DNA of 64,000 nt, taken from contig NZ_CP058557.1 in assembly GCF_018141165.1 (NCBI RefSeq), forward strand, positions 2,108,001 to 2,172,000, written 5' to 3'. The DNA comes from Alkaliphilus sp. B6464 (GTDB taxonomy: Bacteria; Bacillota; Clostridia; Peptostreptococcales; Natronincolaceae). The notes beneath the pieces were generated by a model. That model searched no databases and had not been told where the DNA came from. It saw nothing but the letters and a program-made list of their open reading frames with translations. Shown one piece after another: positions 32,954 to 39,460 of this stretch. How positions within the stretch are numbered: the first letter of the stretch is position 1; every line of letters begins with the position of its first letter. Position numbers and translations under genes: made by a program.

Positions 32954-33520
32954 ATGAGTCAAAAAAACAAAGTTTTAGTTAAAATAAATGGACAAGAATA
33001 TCCTATTGTCGGTGCTGAACCTAAAGAGTATTTATTAAAGGTAGGCAGTTTTGTGGATGATAATATGGAAGCTGTAGCTAAGGCTAATAAAAAACTTAGC
33101 ACTTCAATGATTGCTGTATTAACATGTATTAACATTACAGACCAATTTTTAAAGATGAAAAATAACTTTGAAGAGTTACAGAAAGAAATGCAATTACCTC
33201 AGGTAGAAATTGAAGAATTAGAAAAGTATATAGAAACTCTCCGTGACCAGTTAAAGGAAAAGGATGAAGCATACTTTAATCTTGAGAAAAAAATTGAAGA
33301 AATAGAATTACAGCAACAAGAGGATGAGCGCATAAAGGCACTAAACGATCAATTATTAGAGAAGGATGATGATTTGCAAAAAGCGCAAATCCTAATTAAT
33401 GACTTGCAGAATAAATTGTTTGATAATCAAATTAAACTAGTACAGGCAACAAAGGAATTAGAAGAATATATGGTGAAAAATGATTTAAAGAAAAATAATA
33501 GGGATTTTCGAGGAAAATAA
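32954..33520 (+). CDS. zapA: Cell-division protein ZapA, extended
   Basis: A 188-residue protein. Residues 1-85 are ZapA (KVLVKINGQEYPIVGAEPKE, YLLKVGSFVDDNM, STSMIAVLTCINITDQFLK); the rest is a long charged coiled coil (EIEELEKYIETLRDQLKEKD). ZapA bundles FtsZ filaments. The pheT-zapA-U32 order is common in Clostridia; here the U32 gene is pushed 5.9 kb away by the inserted element. Confidence 0.9.
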   Translation: MSQKNKVLVKINGQEYPIVGAEPKEYLLKVGSFVDDNMEAVAKANKKLSTSMIAVLTCINITDQFLKMKNNFEELQKEMQLPQVEIEELEKYIETLRDQLKEKDEAYFNLEKKIEEIELQQQEDERIKALNDQLLEKDDDLQKAQILINDLQNKLFDNQIKLVQATKELEEYMVKNDLKKNNRDFRGK

Positions 33521-33613
33521 CAAGGTTTGCTATGGAAAATAGAAAGTAGTGATATAATAATAATATCTCTAAAATTGCTTACAAACATTGAAATTGCTTA
33601 GTACACTATTGAA

Positions 33614-33640
33614 ACGTCAAAAGTTCGTCAAAAATAAATT
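33614..33640 (+). repeat. Left attachment repeat
   Basis: ACGTCAAAAGTTCGTCAAAA plus ATAAATT. It matches 39252-39278 with one G/A difference and overlaps the integrase stop by two bases. Confidence 0.85.
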
Positions 33641-34140
33641 AAAAAATAAAATTAACTGTATTCGTAGCTTTTTTTATCATATCTTCCGTTACATGAGAAT
33701 AGGTTTTTATGGTCATTTCCACATCATGACCCATGAGCTGGGCAACAGTTTTGAAATCTACTCCACTTGCGACTAGCATGGTCGCATAAGTATGTCTTAG
33801 ATCGTGCATAGTAACATCTAAGCCTTTATTATTTAATTTTTTATAAATTCTATAAGATACATTTTGAGGACTATTATCTAAAAAGATTCTATTTTTAATA
33901 TCTGTAGGATTGTTCTTTTTATATTTCAAAAGTGCATTTAATGTATTTTGAGATATAGGAACAGTCCTATTTGAATTTTTGCGTTTTACAGTACCAAATC
34001 CAAATGAGCCATCTTTTAATCTTTTCCATTGTTTGTTAACAGTTAACTTACTGTTTACTTCATCTACATCTCCCCAAGTCAAACCGATAATTTCACCAAT
34101 TCTTAATCTTAATCCACAAGTAGCAGCTATATTAAAAACA
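33639..34140 (-). pseudogene. Tyrosine integrase, C-terminal catalytic part
   Basis: The open frame is readable upstream beyond the TTG at 34082 to about 34140 (NIAATCGLRLRIGEIIGL), so catalytic Arg I, the LTWGDVD strand, HDLRHTYATMLVASGVDF, GHDVEMTIKTYSHV (nucleophile Tyr) are all present. The N-terminal arm- and core-binding domains are missing. Two extra residues (LR) interrupt the usual CGLRIGE motif. It was probably the enzyme that used the 27-bp repeats; now inactive. Confidence 0.85.
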
Positions 34141-34238
34141 GAAATTCGCTATAACAATATAGAAAATATGGTATAATTTTCTTGTTAGAATAGCGGGATT
34201 AGATGTAAGACGAGGCAATAAAGGAAGGGAAATTTATT

Positions 34239-34301
34239 ATGAAAATTTTAGGGATTATAAATAAGCTAATTCCAGAGAAAATGCAGATTAGTAAAGGGTA
34301 A
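34239..34301 (+). other. Very short ORF with good RBS
   Basis: MKILGIINKLIPEKMQISKG, 20 residues, behind AAAGGAAGGGAAA. It could be a start of a deleted gene or a peptide; no family seen. Confidence 0.25.
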
Positions 34302-34377
34302 GATTAAAAATGCGAGATAAAATGTATATTAGCCATAAAACAATAATAAAGCTATATAAGTAGGAGGACGATACCTA

Positions 34378-34764
34378 ATGAACTACAAAGAAAAAGTAAT
34401 AGCTCTATGGAATGACATGGATAAACAGAATTGGAGTGCTCTACATATATATTTTGAAGATGATGCCATAATTAACTGGAATAACACAAATGAAAGGTTT
34501 AATGTAGAAGAATTTGTAAGAATAAACGCTGAGTATCCAGAAGACTGGAATATTAAAATTGAACGCTTAGAATGTATTGAAAGTTTGGTTATTTCTGTTG
34601 TGAAAGTACAACTTAAAAATGGTGATATATCTGTTCACGCAACATCATTTTTCGAGTTTAATAACGGTAAAATAAAAGTATTGAATGAATACTGGGGGGA
34701 TGATGGAAAAGCACCAAAGTGGAGAATTGATAAACAAATAGGTAAACCGATTATATCTATGTAA
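34378..34764 (+). CDS. SnoaL/NTF2-like protein
   Basis: A 128-residue single-domain protein: KEKVIALWNDMDKQNWSALH, IYFEDDAIINWNNTNERFN, FVRINAEYPEDWNIKIERL. The helix-then-curved-sheet pattern is that of SnoaL-like polyketide-cyclase/NTF2 family members. RBS AGGAGGACG. It is cargo within the prophage remnant; ligand unknown. Confidence 0.7.
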   Translation: MNYKEKVIALWNDMDKQNWSALHIYFEDDAIINWNNTNERFNVEEFVRINAEYPEDWNIKIERLECIESLVISVVKVQLKNGDISVHATSFFEFNNGKIKVLNEYWGDDGKAPKWRIDKQIGKPIISM

Positions 34765-34861
34765 ATTATTTCGCAATTTCTTTTTTAGATGTAACGGTAG
34801 ATTTATGTGTCACTTTCATCTAGGCGTATTCTAATAAATTATATAGTAGGAGAGTTTGATA

Positions 34862-35047
34862 ATGGAAAAGGTAATATGGGTTAGAAGTAATGGAAAAATG
34901 CTAGGTGCAAAAGAAGATGACGGTTTAGATATCGTAAACAGGTATTTAGAAGAAGGCTGGAAAGTTAAGCATATATCTGCATGTGCTTTAGGCGAAAGCA
35001 TAAACGCAGGACAGGCATATATTGTTATTGAAAAAGATATTGATTAG
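34862..35047 (+). CDS. DUF4177-like small protein
   Basis: A 61-residue protein from ATG 34862 (RBS TAGGAGAG): KVIWVRSNGKMLGAKEDDGL, DIVNRYLEEGWKVKHISACA, then YIVIEKD. The pattern N.Y.EEGW.V..I resembles DUF4177-type proteins. Function unknown. Confidence 0.55.
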   Translation: MEKVIWVRSNGKMLGAKEDDGLDIVNRYLEEGWKVKHISACALGESINAGQAYIVIEKDID

Positions 35048-35120
35048 TATAATTTTTAAATATTTAATGTCGCATCATTTATATTAGATGTAATAACGAT
35101 AAAAATTAATAATTATTTAA

Positions 35121-35160
35121 AATACCGTATTATTCAGAAATGAATTGTGCGGTATTTTTT
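35121..35160 (+). terminator. Hairpin terminator before the RinA-like gene
   Basis: AATACCG..TTATTC / GAAT....CGGTATT stem with T6, near copy of 5040-5078. Confidence 0.7.
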
Positions 35161-35210
35161 ATGTGATAATCTAAGGTTTCTGTACAGATAAATTAAAAAG
35201 GGGGCATAAG

Positions 35211-35627
35211 ATGCTAGGGATAAAAACATATAAGGATCTACAATTAGAAAAGGAAATAATTGAGGATAGAATAGAACAATTAAAACAAAATCAAAAGCTT
35301 TTAGCCAAGGAACTAAGGGGTCCAGCACACATAACAGCTATAGATTACTCTAAGGATAAAGGTGTAGGGATAACTCCAAGACCATTAGAAGATGTACTAG
35401 CAGAAACAATGCAAATAGACAGTATGATTTTGTTAGAAGAAGAAAGATTAAAAAATACTGTTAGGACTATACAAAAGATTGATGAAAGATTACAACAGCT
35501 AGAGGGATTACATTATAAGGTGGCATACATGAGAGAGGTACAAAGAAAAACTCTTCAAGAAATAGCAGACGAACTGGGGTACTCACATCAGTATGCCAGC
35601 TGCACTTACCGAAGTGGGTTTTATTAA
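35211..35627 (+). pseudogene. RinA/ArpU-like phage regulator, truncated and fused
   Basis: Residues 1-127 are the phage late regulator, here with its sigma-region-4-like HTH start (KVAYMREVQRKTLQEIADEL, GYSHQY). At about 35590 the DNA jumps into the amidase gene in another frame, giving a spurious tail ASCTYRSGFY. The HTH recognition helix is cut, so DNA binding is doubtful. The 5' 300 bp match the copy at 5129. Confidence 0.75.
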
Positions 35628-35913
35628 TAATCCTATAGAGGAACAACTATTTAAAAATGATGAGTTTTTAGAGAAGGTAGCTGTAGGAATTGCAAAAGGA
35701 ATATTAGAGCATATTGGCATTAATTACATGCCGAAGGAGGATAAACCTATGGATACACCACAATAGAAAAAGGAAGGAATAGAGTACCTAGCAGAAAATA
35801 AATTAATGTCTGATCCAGAAGGATGGATTAAAAAAATAGACGGACCTATGCCAGTATGGGCAGGAACAATTTTACTTATGAATATACATAAGGATTTGAA
35901 AGGAGATAAGTAA
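35593..35913 (+). pseudogene. Phage amidase (endolysin), C-terminal part with nonsense codon
   Basis: MPAALTEVGFINNPIEEQLF is the C-terminal motif of Amidase_3 (the E is the catalytic Glu). At 35764 a TAG stands where TGG is expected (TPQ-stop-KKEGIEYLAEN), and the same frame then continues DPEGWIKKIDGPMPVWAGTI to a TAA that overlaps the holin ATG. The N-terminal half is absent; a matching N-terminal fragment lies at 6543. Confidence 0.8.
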
Positions 35914-36326
35914 TGAACTATAAAACATTTTATAATAGCTTAGTTGCTTTTTTAGGAACATGGACAACATATCTTCTTGGAGGGTGGGATGGCACATTGA
36001 AAATATTAGCTATTTTAATGGCAGTAGATTATATAACAGGATTAATGAAAGGATTTAAGAATAAGAACCTAGCAAGTGATATAGGTTTTAACGGACTAAT
36101 GAAAAAAGGTGCTATATTCCTAGTAGTAATATTAGCACACCAAATAGATATGATTATTGCTGTAGAGAATCCCATCTTTAGAACTATGGCAGTTTTATTC
36201 TATACAGCTAATGAAGGTATAAGTGTAACGGAAAACATAGCATTGCTTGGTGTACCTTTACCTCCTGGTATATTAGATGCGCTTAAAAAGCTAAAAGATA
36301 ATACAGAGAATAAAATGTTAGGATAG
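35913..36326 (+). CDS. Phage holin (toxin-secretion/lysis holin family)
   Basis: A 137-residue protein with three to four helices: GWDGTLKILAILMAVDYITG, LMKKGAIFLVVILAHQIDMI, then a C-terminal PLPPGILDALKKLKD. The pattern fits the phi-LC3/Cph1-type holins of Clostridium phages. The start overlaps the amidase stop (TAATG) and AAAGGAGA is the RBS. Intact, although its endolysin partner is broken. Confidence 0.85.
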   Translation: MNYKTFYNSLVAFLGTWTTYLLGGWDGTLKILAILMAVDYITGLMKGFKNKNLASDIGFNGLMKKGAIFLVVILAHQIDMIIAVENPIFRTMAVLFYTANEGISVTENIALLGVPLPPGILDALKKLKDNTENKMLG

Positions 36327-36357
36327 CTTGGGCTAGCTTTTTCTTTATTTTACAGTA

Positions 36358-36384
36358 ACACTTTTGTAAGCCTGTCATATACTT
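36358..36384 (+). promoter_or_regulatory. Sigma-K-like promoter of the 36449 gene
   Basis: AC, 16 bp, CATATACTT: CATAnnnT match with correct spacing, weaker at the last base. Confidence 0.5.
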
Positions 36385-36448
36385 GTATTGGGAAAGAAGC
36401 AAAGCAGTAAGCGACTTTTCTAATATAAAAAAGGGGAAGGCGAAAATA

Positions 36449-36808
36449 ATGGATTCTAGTCAAGAAATTAATACACAAAGATGCAACAATCCATGCAATG
36501 ATCCAATTAGGATAGGTGCGACATGTGTAGCTCAGATAGATGGAAGATTTTTCTTGATTATAGAAATTGAAATAGAAATTATGGGTTTTGTGAGGGAAGA
36601 AGTGATTATAATGGAGATATCGGCAGCTCAAGCAGTGGCGTTAATAGCATCAGGAGTTATGCGTTGTCAAATAGTTACCACAATTCCTCCAAGAGGAAAT
36701 CTTATTTGTGCATTTGTAGTAGGTCAAAATGCATTCTTAATATTTAATGTTGAAAATTCAACTGATCGTCTAGTTCTAGTTAGAGTACCTTTATGTACAA
36801 TTATTTAA
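36449..36808 (+). CDS. 119-aa hydrophobic protein, possible spore-envelope protein
   Basis: ATG at 36449 is preferred (AAGGGGAAGG RBS) over the upstream frame opening. The head is Cys/Asn-rich (NTQRCNNPCNDPIRIGATC), then beta-type repeats GRFFLIIEIEIEIMGFV and AAQAVALIASGVMRCQIV. There are four Cys and many Ile/Val strands, no clear signal peptide. The sigma-K-like promoter and neighbouring micro-genes suggest a late sporulation product. Family not recognised. Confidence 0.55.
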   Translation: MDSSQEINTQRCNNPCNDPIRIGATCVAQIDGRFFLIIEIEIEIMGFVREEVIIMEISAAQAVALIASGVMRCQIVTTIPPRGNLICAFVVGQNAFLIFNVENSTDRLVLVRVPLCTII

Positions 36809-36836
36809 TGAAAAAAATTAAAAGTTGAAAAATTTT

Positions 36837-36868
36837 AGGGTAGAGCTTAGGCTCTACCATTTTTTATT
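36837..36868 (+). terminator. Cassette terminator
   Basis: GGGTAGAGCTTAGGCTCTACC, perfect hairpin, then T6. Confidence 0.85.
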
Positions 36869-36884
36869 TTCACCCAGATATATC

Positions 36885-36911
36885 ACAATCTATAGGTAGT
36901 TTCATAACATA
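36885..36911 (+). promoter_or_regulatory. Sigma-K-like promoter of micro-gene 36957
   Basis: AC, 16 bp, CATAACATA; full CATAnnnTA match. Confidence 0.7.
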
Positions 36912-36956
36912 TATTACAGCTACTAACAATTTAAATTGAGAAAGGTGGTGTAATAT

Positions 36957-37112
36957 ATGAGTGAAAACGTTGAAAATAAAGGTTTATTTGGAGGCTGTGG
37001 TTGTGGTGGTTTTTTTGGAGGCGGTTTCATTTCCTTCATCTTTATAATTATTATAATATGTTTTGTATTTGGACTATTTGGACGTGAACGTAGATGCGGG
37101 TGTGGATGCTAG
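36957..37112 (+). CDS. 51-aa Gly/Cys-rich hydrophobic micro-protein (type 2)
   Basis: Near-identical twin of 8336 (Glu for Gln at residue 3): GGCGCGGFFGGG head, one Ile/Phe-rich segment, RERRCGCGC tail. RBS AAAGGTGGTG. Such identity between loci 28 kb apart implies recent duplication, gene conversion or strong constraint. Confidence 0.75.
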   Translation: MSENVENKGLFGGCGCGGFFGGGFISFIFIIIIICFVFGLFGRERRCGCGC

Positions 37113-37146
37113 TTCTGTAATTGTAAAAAGCAAAAGAAAGGTGATT

Positions 37147-37176
37147 AGGGTAGAGGAAAAACTCTACTCTTTTTTA
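37147..37176 (+). terminator. Cassette terminator
   Basis: GGGTAGAG GAAAAA CTCTACTC, same stem with changed loop, then T6. Confidence 0.8.
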
Positions 37177-37193
37177 TTTTGCATAGACATATC

Positions 37194-37220
37194 ACAATAT
37201 ATAATTTATTGCATAATATA
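37194..37220 (+). promoter_or_regulatory. Sigma-K-like promoter without a micro-gene
   Basis: AC, 16 bp, CATAATATA. The following terminator (37275) begins 55 bp later and no ORF is present, so it would yield only a short RNA of about 75 nt. Confidence 0.55.
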
Positions 37221-37274
37221 TATTACGGCTAAAGATTAAGCCTAGTGAACATCTGGCCTCACCTAACTTTAGGA

Positions 37275-37303
37275 AGGGTAGAGCATAAACTCTACTCTTT
37301 TTC
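37275..37303 (+). terminator. Cassette terminator
   Basis: GGGTAGAG CATAAA CTCTACTC, then a T-rich tail. Confidence 0.75.
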
Positions 37304-37322
37304 TATTTTGTATATAGATATC

Positions 37323-37349
37323 ACAATATATAATTTGTTTCATAATATA
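37323..37349 (+). promoter_or_regulatory. Sigma-K-like promoter of micro-gene 37417
   Basis: AC, 16 bp, CATAATATA; full match. Confidence 0.7.
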
Positions 37350-37416
37350 TATTACAACCAAAGATGAAGCCACTTATATATTGCACCTACTTAGTTTCAA
37401 AAAGGTAGTGAAATAT

Positions 37417-37482
37417 ATGTTTTCTTTAATCTTCTTAATTATTATATTATGTTGTGCATGTCGGCGCGAACGTAGATATTGA
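37417..37482 (+). CDS. 21-aa Cys/Arg micro-protein
   Basis: MFSLIFLIIILCCACRRERR ending in Y. One hydrophobic stretch, then a Cys cluster and a basic tail resembling the end of the type-2 micro-proteins (RERRCGCGC). RBS AAAGGTAGTG. It may be a natural minimal member or the remnant of a type-2 gene that lost its Gly/Cys head. Confidence 0.45.
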   Translation: MFSLIFLIIILCCACRRERRY

Positions 37483-37522
37483 CGCAGGCTTTGCGATTGA
37501 AAAAGATAAGGGGAACATAATT

Positions 37523-37552
37523 AGGGTAGAGCTTAGGCTTTACCTTTTTTTA
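37523..37552 (+). terminator. Cassette terminator
   Basis: GGGTAGAGCTTAGGCTTTACC, then T7. Confidence 0.8.
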
Positions 37553-37572
37553 TTTCCAACATAAAATATAGA

Positions 37573-37599
37573 ACAGTTTATACGAAATTTCATAGTATA
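37573..37599 (+). promoter_or_regulatory. Sigma-K-like promoter of micro-gene 37683
   Basis: AC, 16 bp, CATAGTATA; full match. Confidence 0.7.
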
Positions 37600-37682
37600 T
37601 ATTACAGCTAAGTATACTCCTAAAAGATAAACTAAGTTGTGTATTTAGCAGTACTTAAAATAAAAAAAGGTAGGTGTCATAA

Positions 37683-37886
37683 ATGAACGAAATTCTTGGA
37701 AAGGGTGGAGGTTGCGGCGGTGGCTTTTTTGGAAATCGAAGTAGCTTACTTTTCTTCTTTTTGATCTTAGTAATAATTTTCTGTAACTGTGGTCTTTTTG
37801 CAGAATCAGGAGATAGTTTACTTTTCTTCTTCCTATTACTTGTTGTACTATTTTGTTCATGCGGACGTGGTTTTTTCTTTAACTAA
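37683..37886 (+). CDS. 67-aa Gly/Phe/Cys-rich hydrophobic micro-protein
   Basis: Head MNEILGKGGGCGGGFFGNRS, then the two LLFFF-type segments; the end is changed to CSCGRGFFFN. Orthologue of the 6949/8686/9071 family in the second prophage locus. The leader before it is almost identical to those of 6949 and 8686. RBS AAGGTAGGTG. Confidence 0.75.
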   Translation: MNEILGKGGGCGGGFFGNRSSLLFFFLILVIIFCNCGLFAESGDSLLFFFLLLVVLFCSCGRGFFFN

Positions 37887-37906
37887 ATAGACAGACTAAC
37901 AGAATT

Positions 37907-37937
37907 GGGGTAGGGCTTAGGCTCTGCCCTGTTTTTT
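37907..37937 (+). terminator. Cassette terminator
   Basis: GGGGTAGGGCTTAGGCTCTGCCC, then T6. Confidence 0.8.
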
Positions 37938-38056
37938 ATGCATTTTTAAAATAAAACACCCCACAGAATTAGTTACAATCAAATTTTCTATATTTTTCAT
38001 GTCTAATTATTTATCATTCCTAAAAACTATATTATATATAGAAAGGAATGATTTGT

Positions 38057-38509
38057 TTGAAAAAAATAATATTTGTAGTCAGTTTATTAATTATATCATT
38101 TGTAAGTGGCTATTTTATTCATAAATATAGCTTTGAAATCAAGACACAATTAAGTCAAGATACCATTATACAAGAACCTAAACAAGAACTATATCAAGAC
38201 ATTTTTGTTACTTTACTTCTACCATTTATAGATAAAGCAGTAGAAGATTATTATGGATTATCATATAATGCTGCACCATATGATGTTGAAGTGCTAAGTA
38301 TCGAAAGACCTAATGGTTATCGTACATTTGTCTTTCAAATAAAACTTAAAGTAATGCCATATATAGGTCCGCATCTATATGTAGGAGAGGACCATATTAC
38401 AATTTCGCTGGAGTTAAATGAGGTTAAAGTTATAGAATTTAAACATGTTAAAAGCTATGAGTTACCTCCACGCTATAAACAGGTACACCCAATCCCGCAC
38501 GCAGAATGA
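38057..38509 (+). CDS. DUF3888-family exported protein
   Basis: A 150-residue protein. TTG at 38057 fits the AAAGGA RBS better than ATG at 38048. A signal or anchor helix (IIFVVSLLIISFVSGYF) is followed by the DUF3888 domain: LYQDIFVTLLLPFIDKAVED, YYGLSYNAAPYDVEVLSIER, PHLYVGEDHITISLEL. Known from spore-forming Firmicutes, function unknown. Confidence 0.75.
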   Translation: MKKIIFVVSLLIISFVSGYFIHKYSFEIKTQLSQDTIIQEPKQELYQDIFVTLLLPFIDKAVEDYYGLSYNAAPYDVEVLSIERPNGYRTFVFQIKLKVMPYIGPHLYVGEDHITISLELNEVKVIEFKHVKSYELPPRYKQVHPIPHAE

Positions 38510-38601
38510 CTATAATAAACTCTTTTGAACTCGTCGAAGTATTATATATCCAAATGATAATGAAATTGCTTAAATTAAATTTTAAAGGATCATATAATGC
38601 T

Positions 38602-38633
38602 AGGGTGGAGCTTAGGCTTTACCCTTATTTTAT
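38602..38633 (+). terminator. Cassette terminator
   Basis: GGGTGGAGCTTAGGCTTTACCC plus T-rich tail, start of the block duplicated at 24-643. Confidence 0.75.
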
Positions 38634-38732
38634 TCAAACCTATAGAATATAACTGACAGTTATATTTTGCTCTTTACACCGAACTAATGTTCTGGTAATA
38701 TATAATCAAGAACACACGTTTGGAGTGATGAC

Positions 38733-39212
38733 ATGGTAGATCAATCATTAAAGTACTCATTAAGTAACCATAAAGTAATAGAAATTATGTATATGAAAGA
38801 CTTAAAAATAACTCAAAGAAGAATTCAGGTATTAAAGATGGATAATGAAATAATAAAAGCCTTGGACATAGGTAAGGGACAATTAAGGACCTTTAAAATA
38901 GATAACATACTATCAGCAATAGATACAAAATTAATTGATAGTAGTGAAGGGACAAGGGGGGGGGGAATTATCATGCTAACTGAAAGGCAGATGGAAATTT
39001 TAAAAGCAATACATCAATATATGCAAGCTAATAGTATAAGTCCAACTGTAAGAAATATTAGAGATTTAGTAGGAGTAAAATCAAGTAGTACAGTACATGG
39101 ACATCTTACTGCTTTAGAGCATGAAGGATATATTACCAAAGTAGAAGGCAGTCCAAGGTCTATAGCTGTAACCAAAAAGGGAATAAGTGCACTAGAAGAA
39201 TATAAGAAATAG
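38733..39212 (+). CDS. WYL-domain / LexA-wHTH fusion regulator with poly-G joint
   Basis: A 159-residue protein. Residues 1-70 are the WYL-like domain (as at 130); 81-159 the LexA-type wHTH (LTERQMEILKAIHQYMQANS). A run of ten G at 38956-38965 links them in one frame as TRGGGIIM. In the sister copy at 130-604 the joint has only four G and the two parts are separate overlapping ORFs. An internal ATG at 38972 with a G-rich RBS could still give the wHTH alone. Either a real fusion, a slippage switch or a sequencing length error. Confidence 0.65.
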   Translation: MVDQSLKYSLSNHKVIEIMYMKDLKITQRRIQVLKMDNEIIKALDIGKGQLRTFKIDNILSAIDTKLIDSSEGTRGGGIIMLTERQMEILKAIHQYMQANSISPTVRNIRDLVGVKSSSTVHGHLTALEHEGYITKVEGSPRSIAVTKKGISALEEYKK

Positions 39213-39213
39213 A

Positions 39214-39246
39214 GCGATAATCTAATCAAAGACTATCGCTTTTTTT
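39214..39246 (+). terminator. Terminator of the WYL-wHTH gene
   Basis: GCGATAATC / GACTATCGC arms, then T7. Confidence 0.85.
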
Positions 39247-39251
39247 ATTTG

Positions 39252-39278
39252 ACGTCAAAAATTCGTCAAAAATAAATT
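39252..39278 (+). repeat. Right attachment repeat
   Basis: ACGTCAAAAATTCGTCAAAA plus ATAAATT; partner of 33614-33640. Confidence 0.85.
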
Positions 39279-39460
39279 TACTTTTATTTATATTCAGTTA
39301 TATTTGTAAAAATGATAAAATGTTAAAAATGTGTATTTTTAAATACTTTTTATAGTAATTGCTATATTTTTATATGTTATTTAGATATAATAATAATATC
39401 ACTACTTTTTATCTTTGCATAAAAGGTAGTATAAGAAAAGGATAGAAAGGTTGTTGAAAT

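Larger units (their letters stand above)
33614..39278 (+). mobile_element. Prophage remnant between zapA and the U32 peptidase gene
   Basis: About 5.66 kb bounded by a 27-bp direct repeat (one mismatch). The integrase fragment begins at the left repeat and reads toward it, as in prophages. Inside are a RinA-like regulator fragment, an amidase C-terminus, a holin, micro-gene cassettes and a WYL-wHTH regulator. Structural and replication genes are gone, so it cannot move by itself. Confidence 0.85.

Noticed and set aside
35134-35328. Minus-strand ORF in the repeated RinA block
   Set aside because: Antisense shadow with no recognisable domain; the plus-strand gene is clearly real.
37645-37860. 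Minus-strand ORF across a micro-gene
   Set aside because: Antisense shadow of 37683; no promoter or RBS seen.
36885-37937. Regularly repeated units that could suggest a CRISPR-like array
   Set aside because: Repeat units are 100-400 bp, each with promoter, ORF and terminator; there are no short constant repeats with unique spacers and no cas genes.
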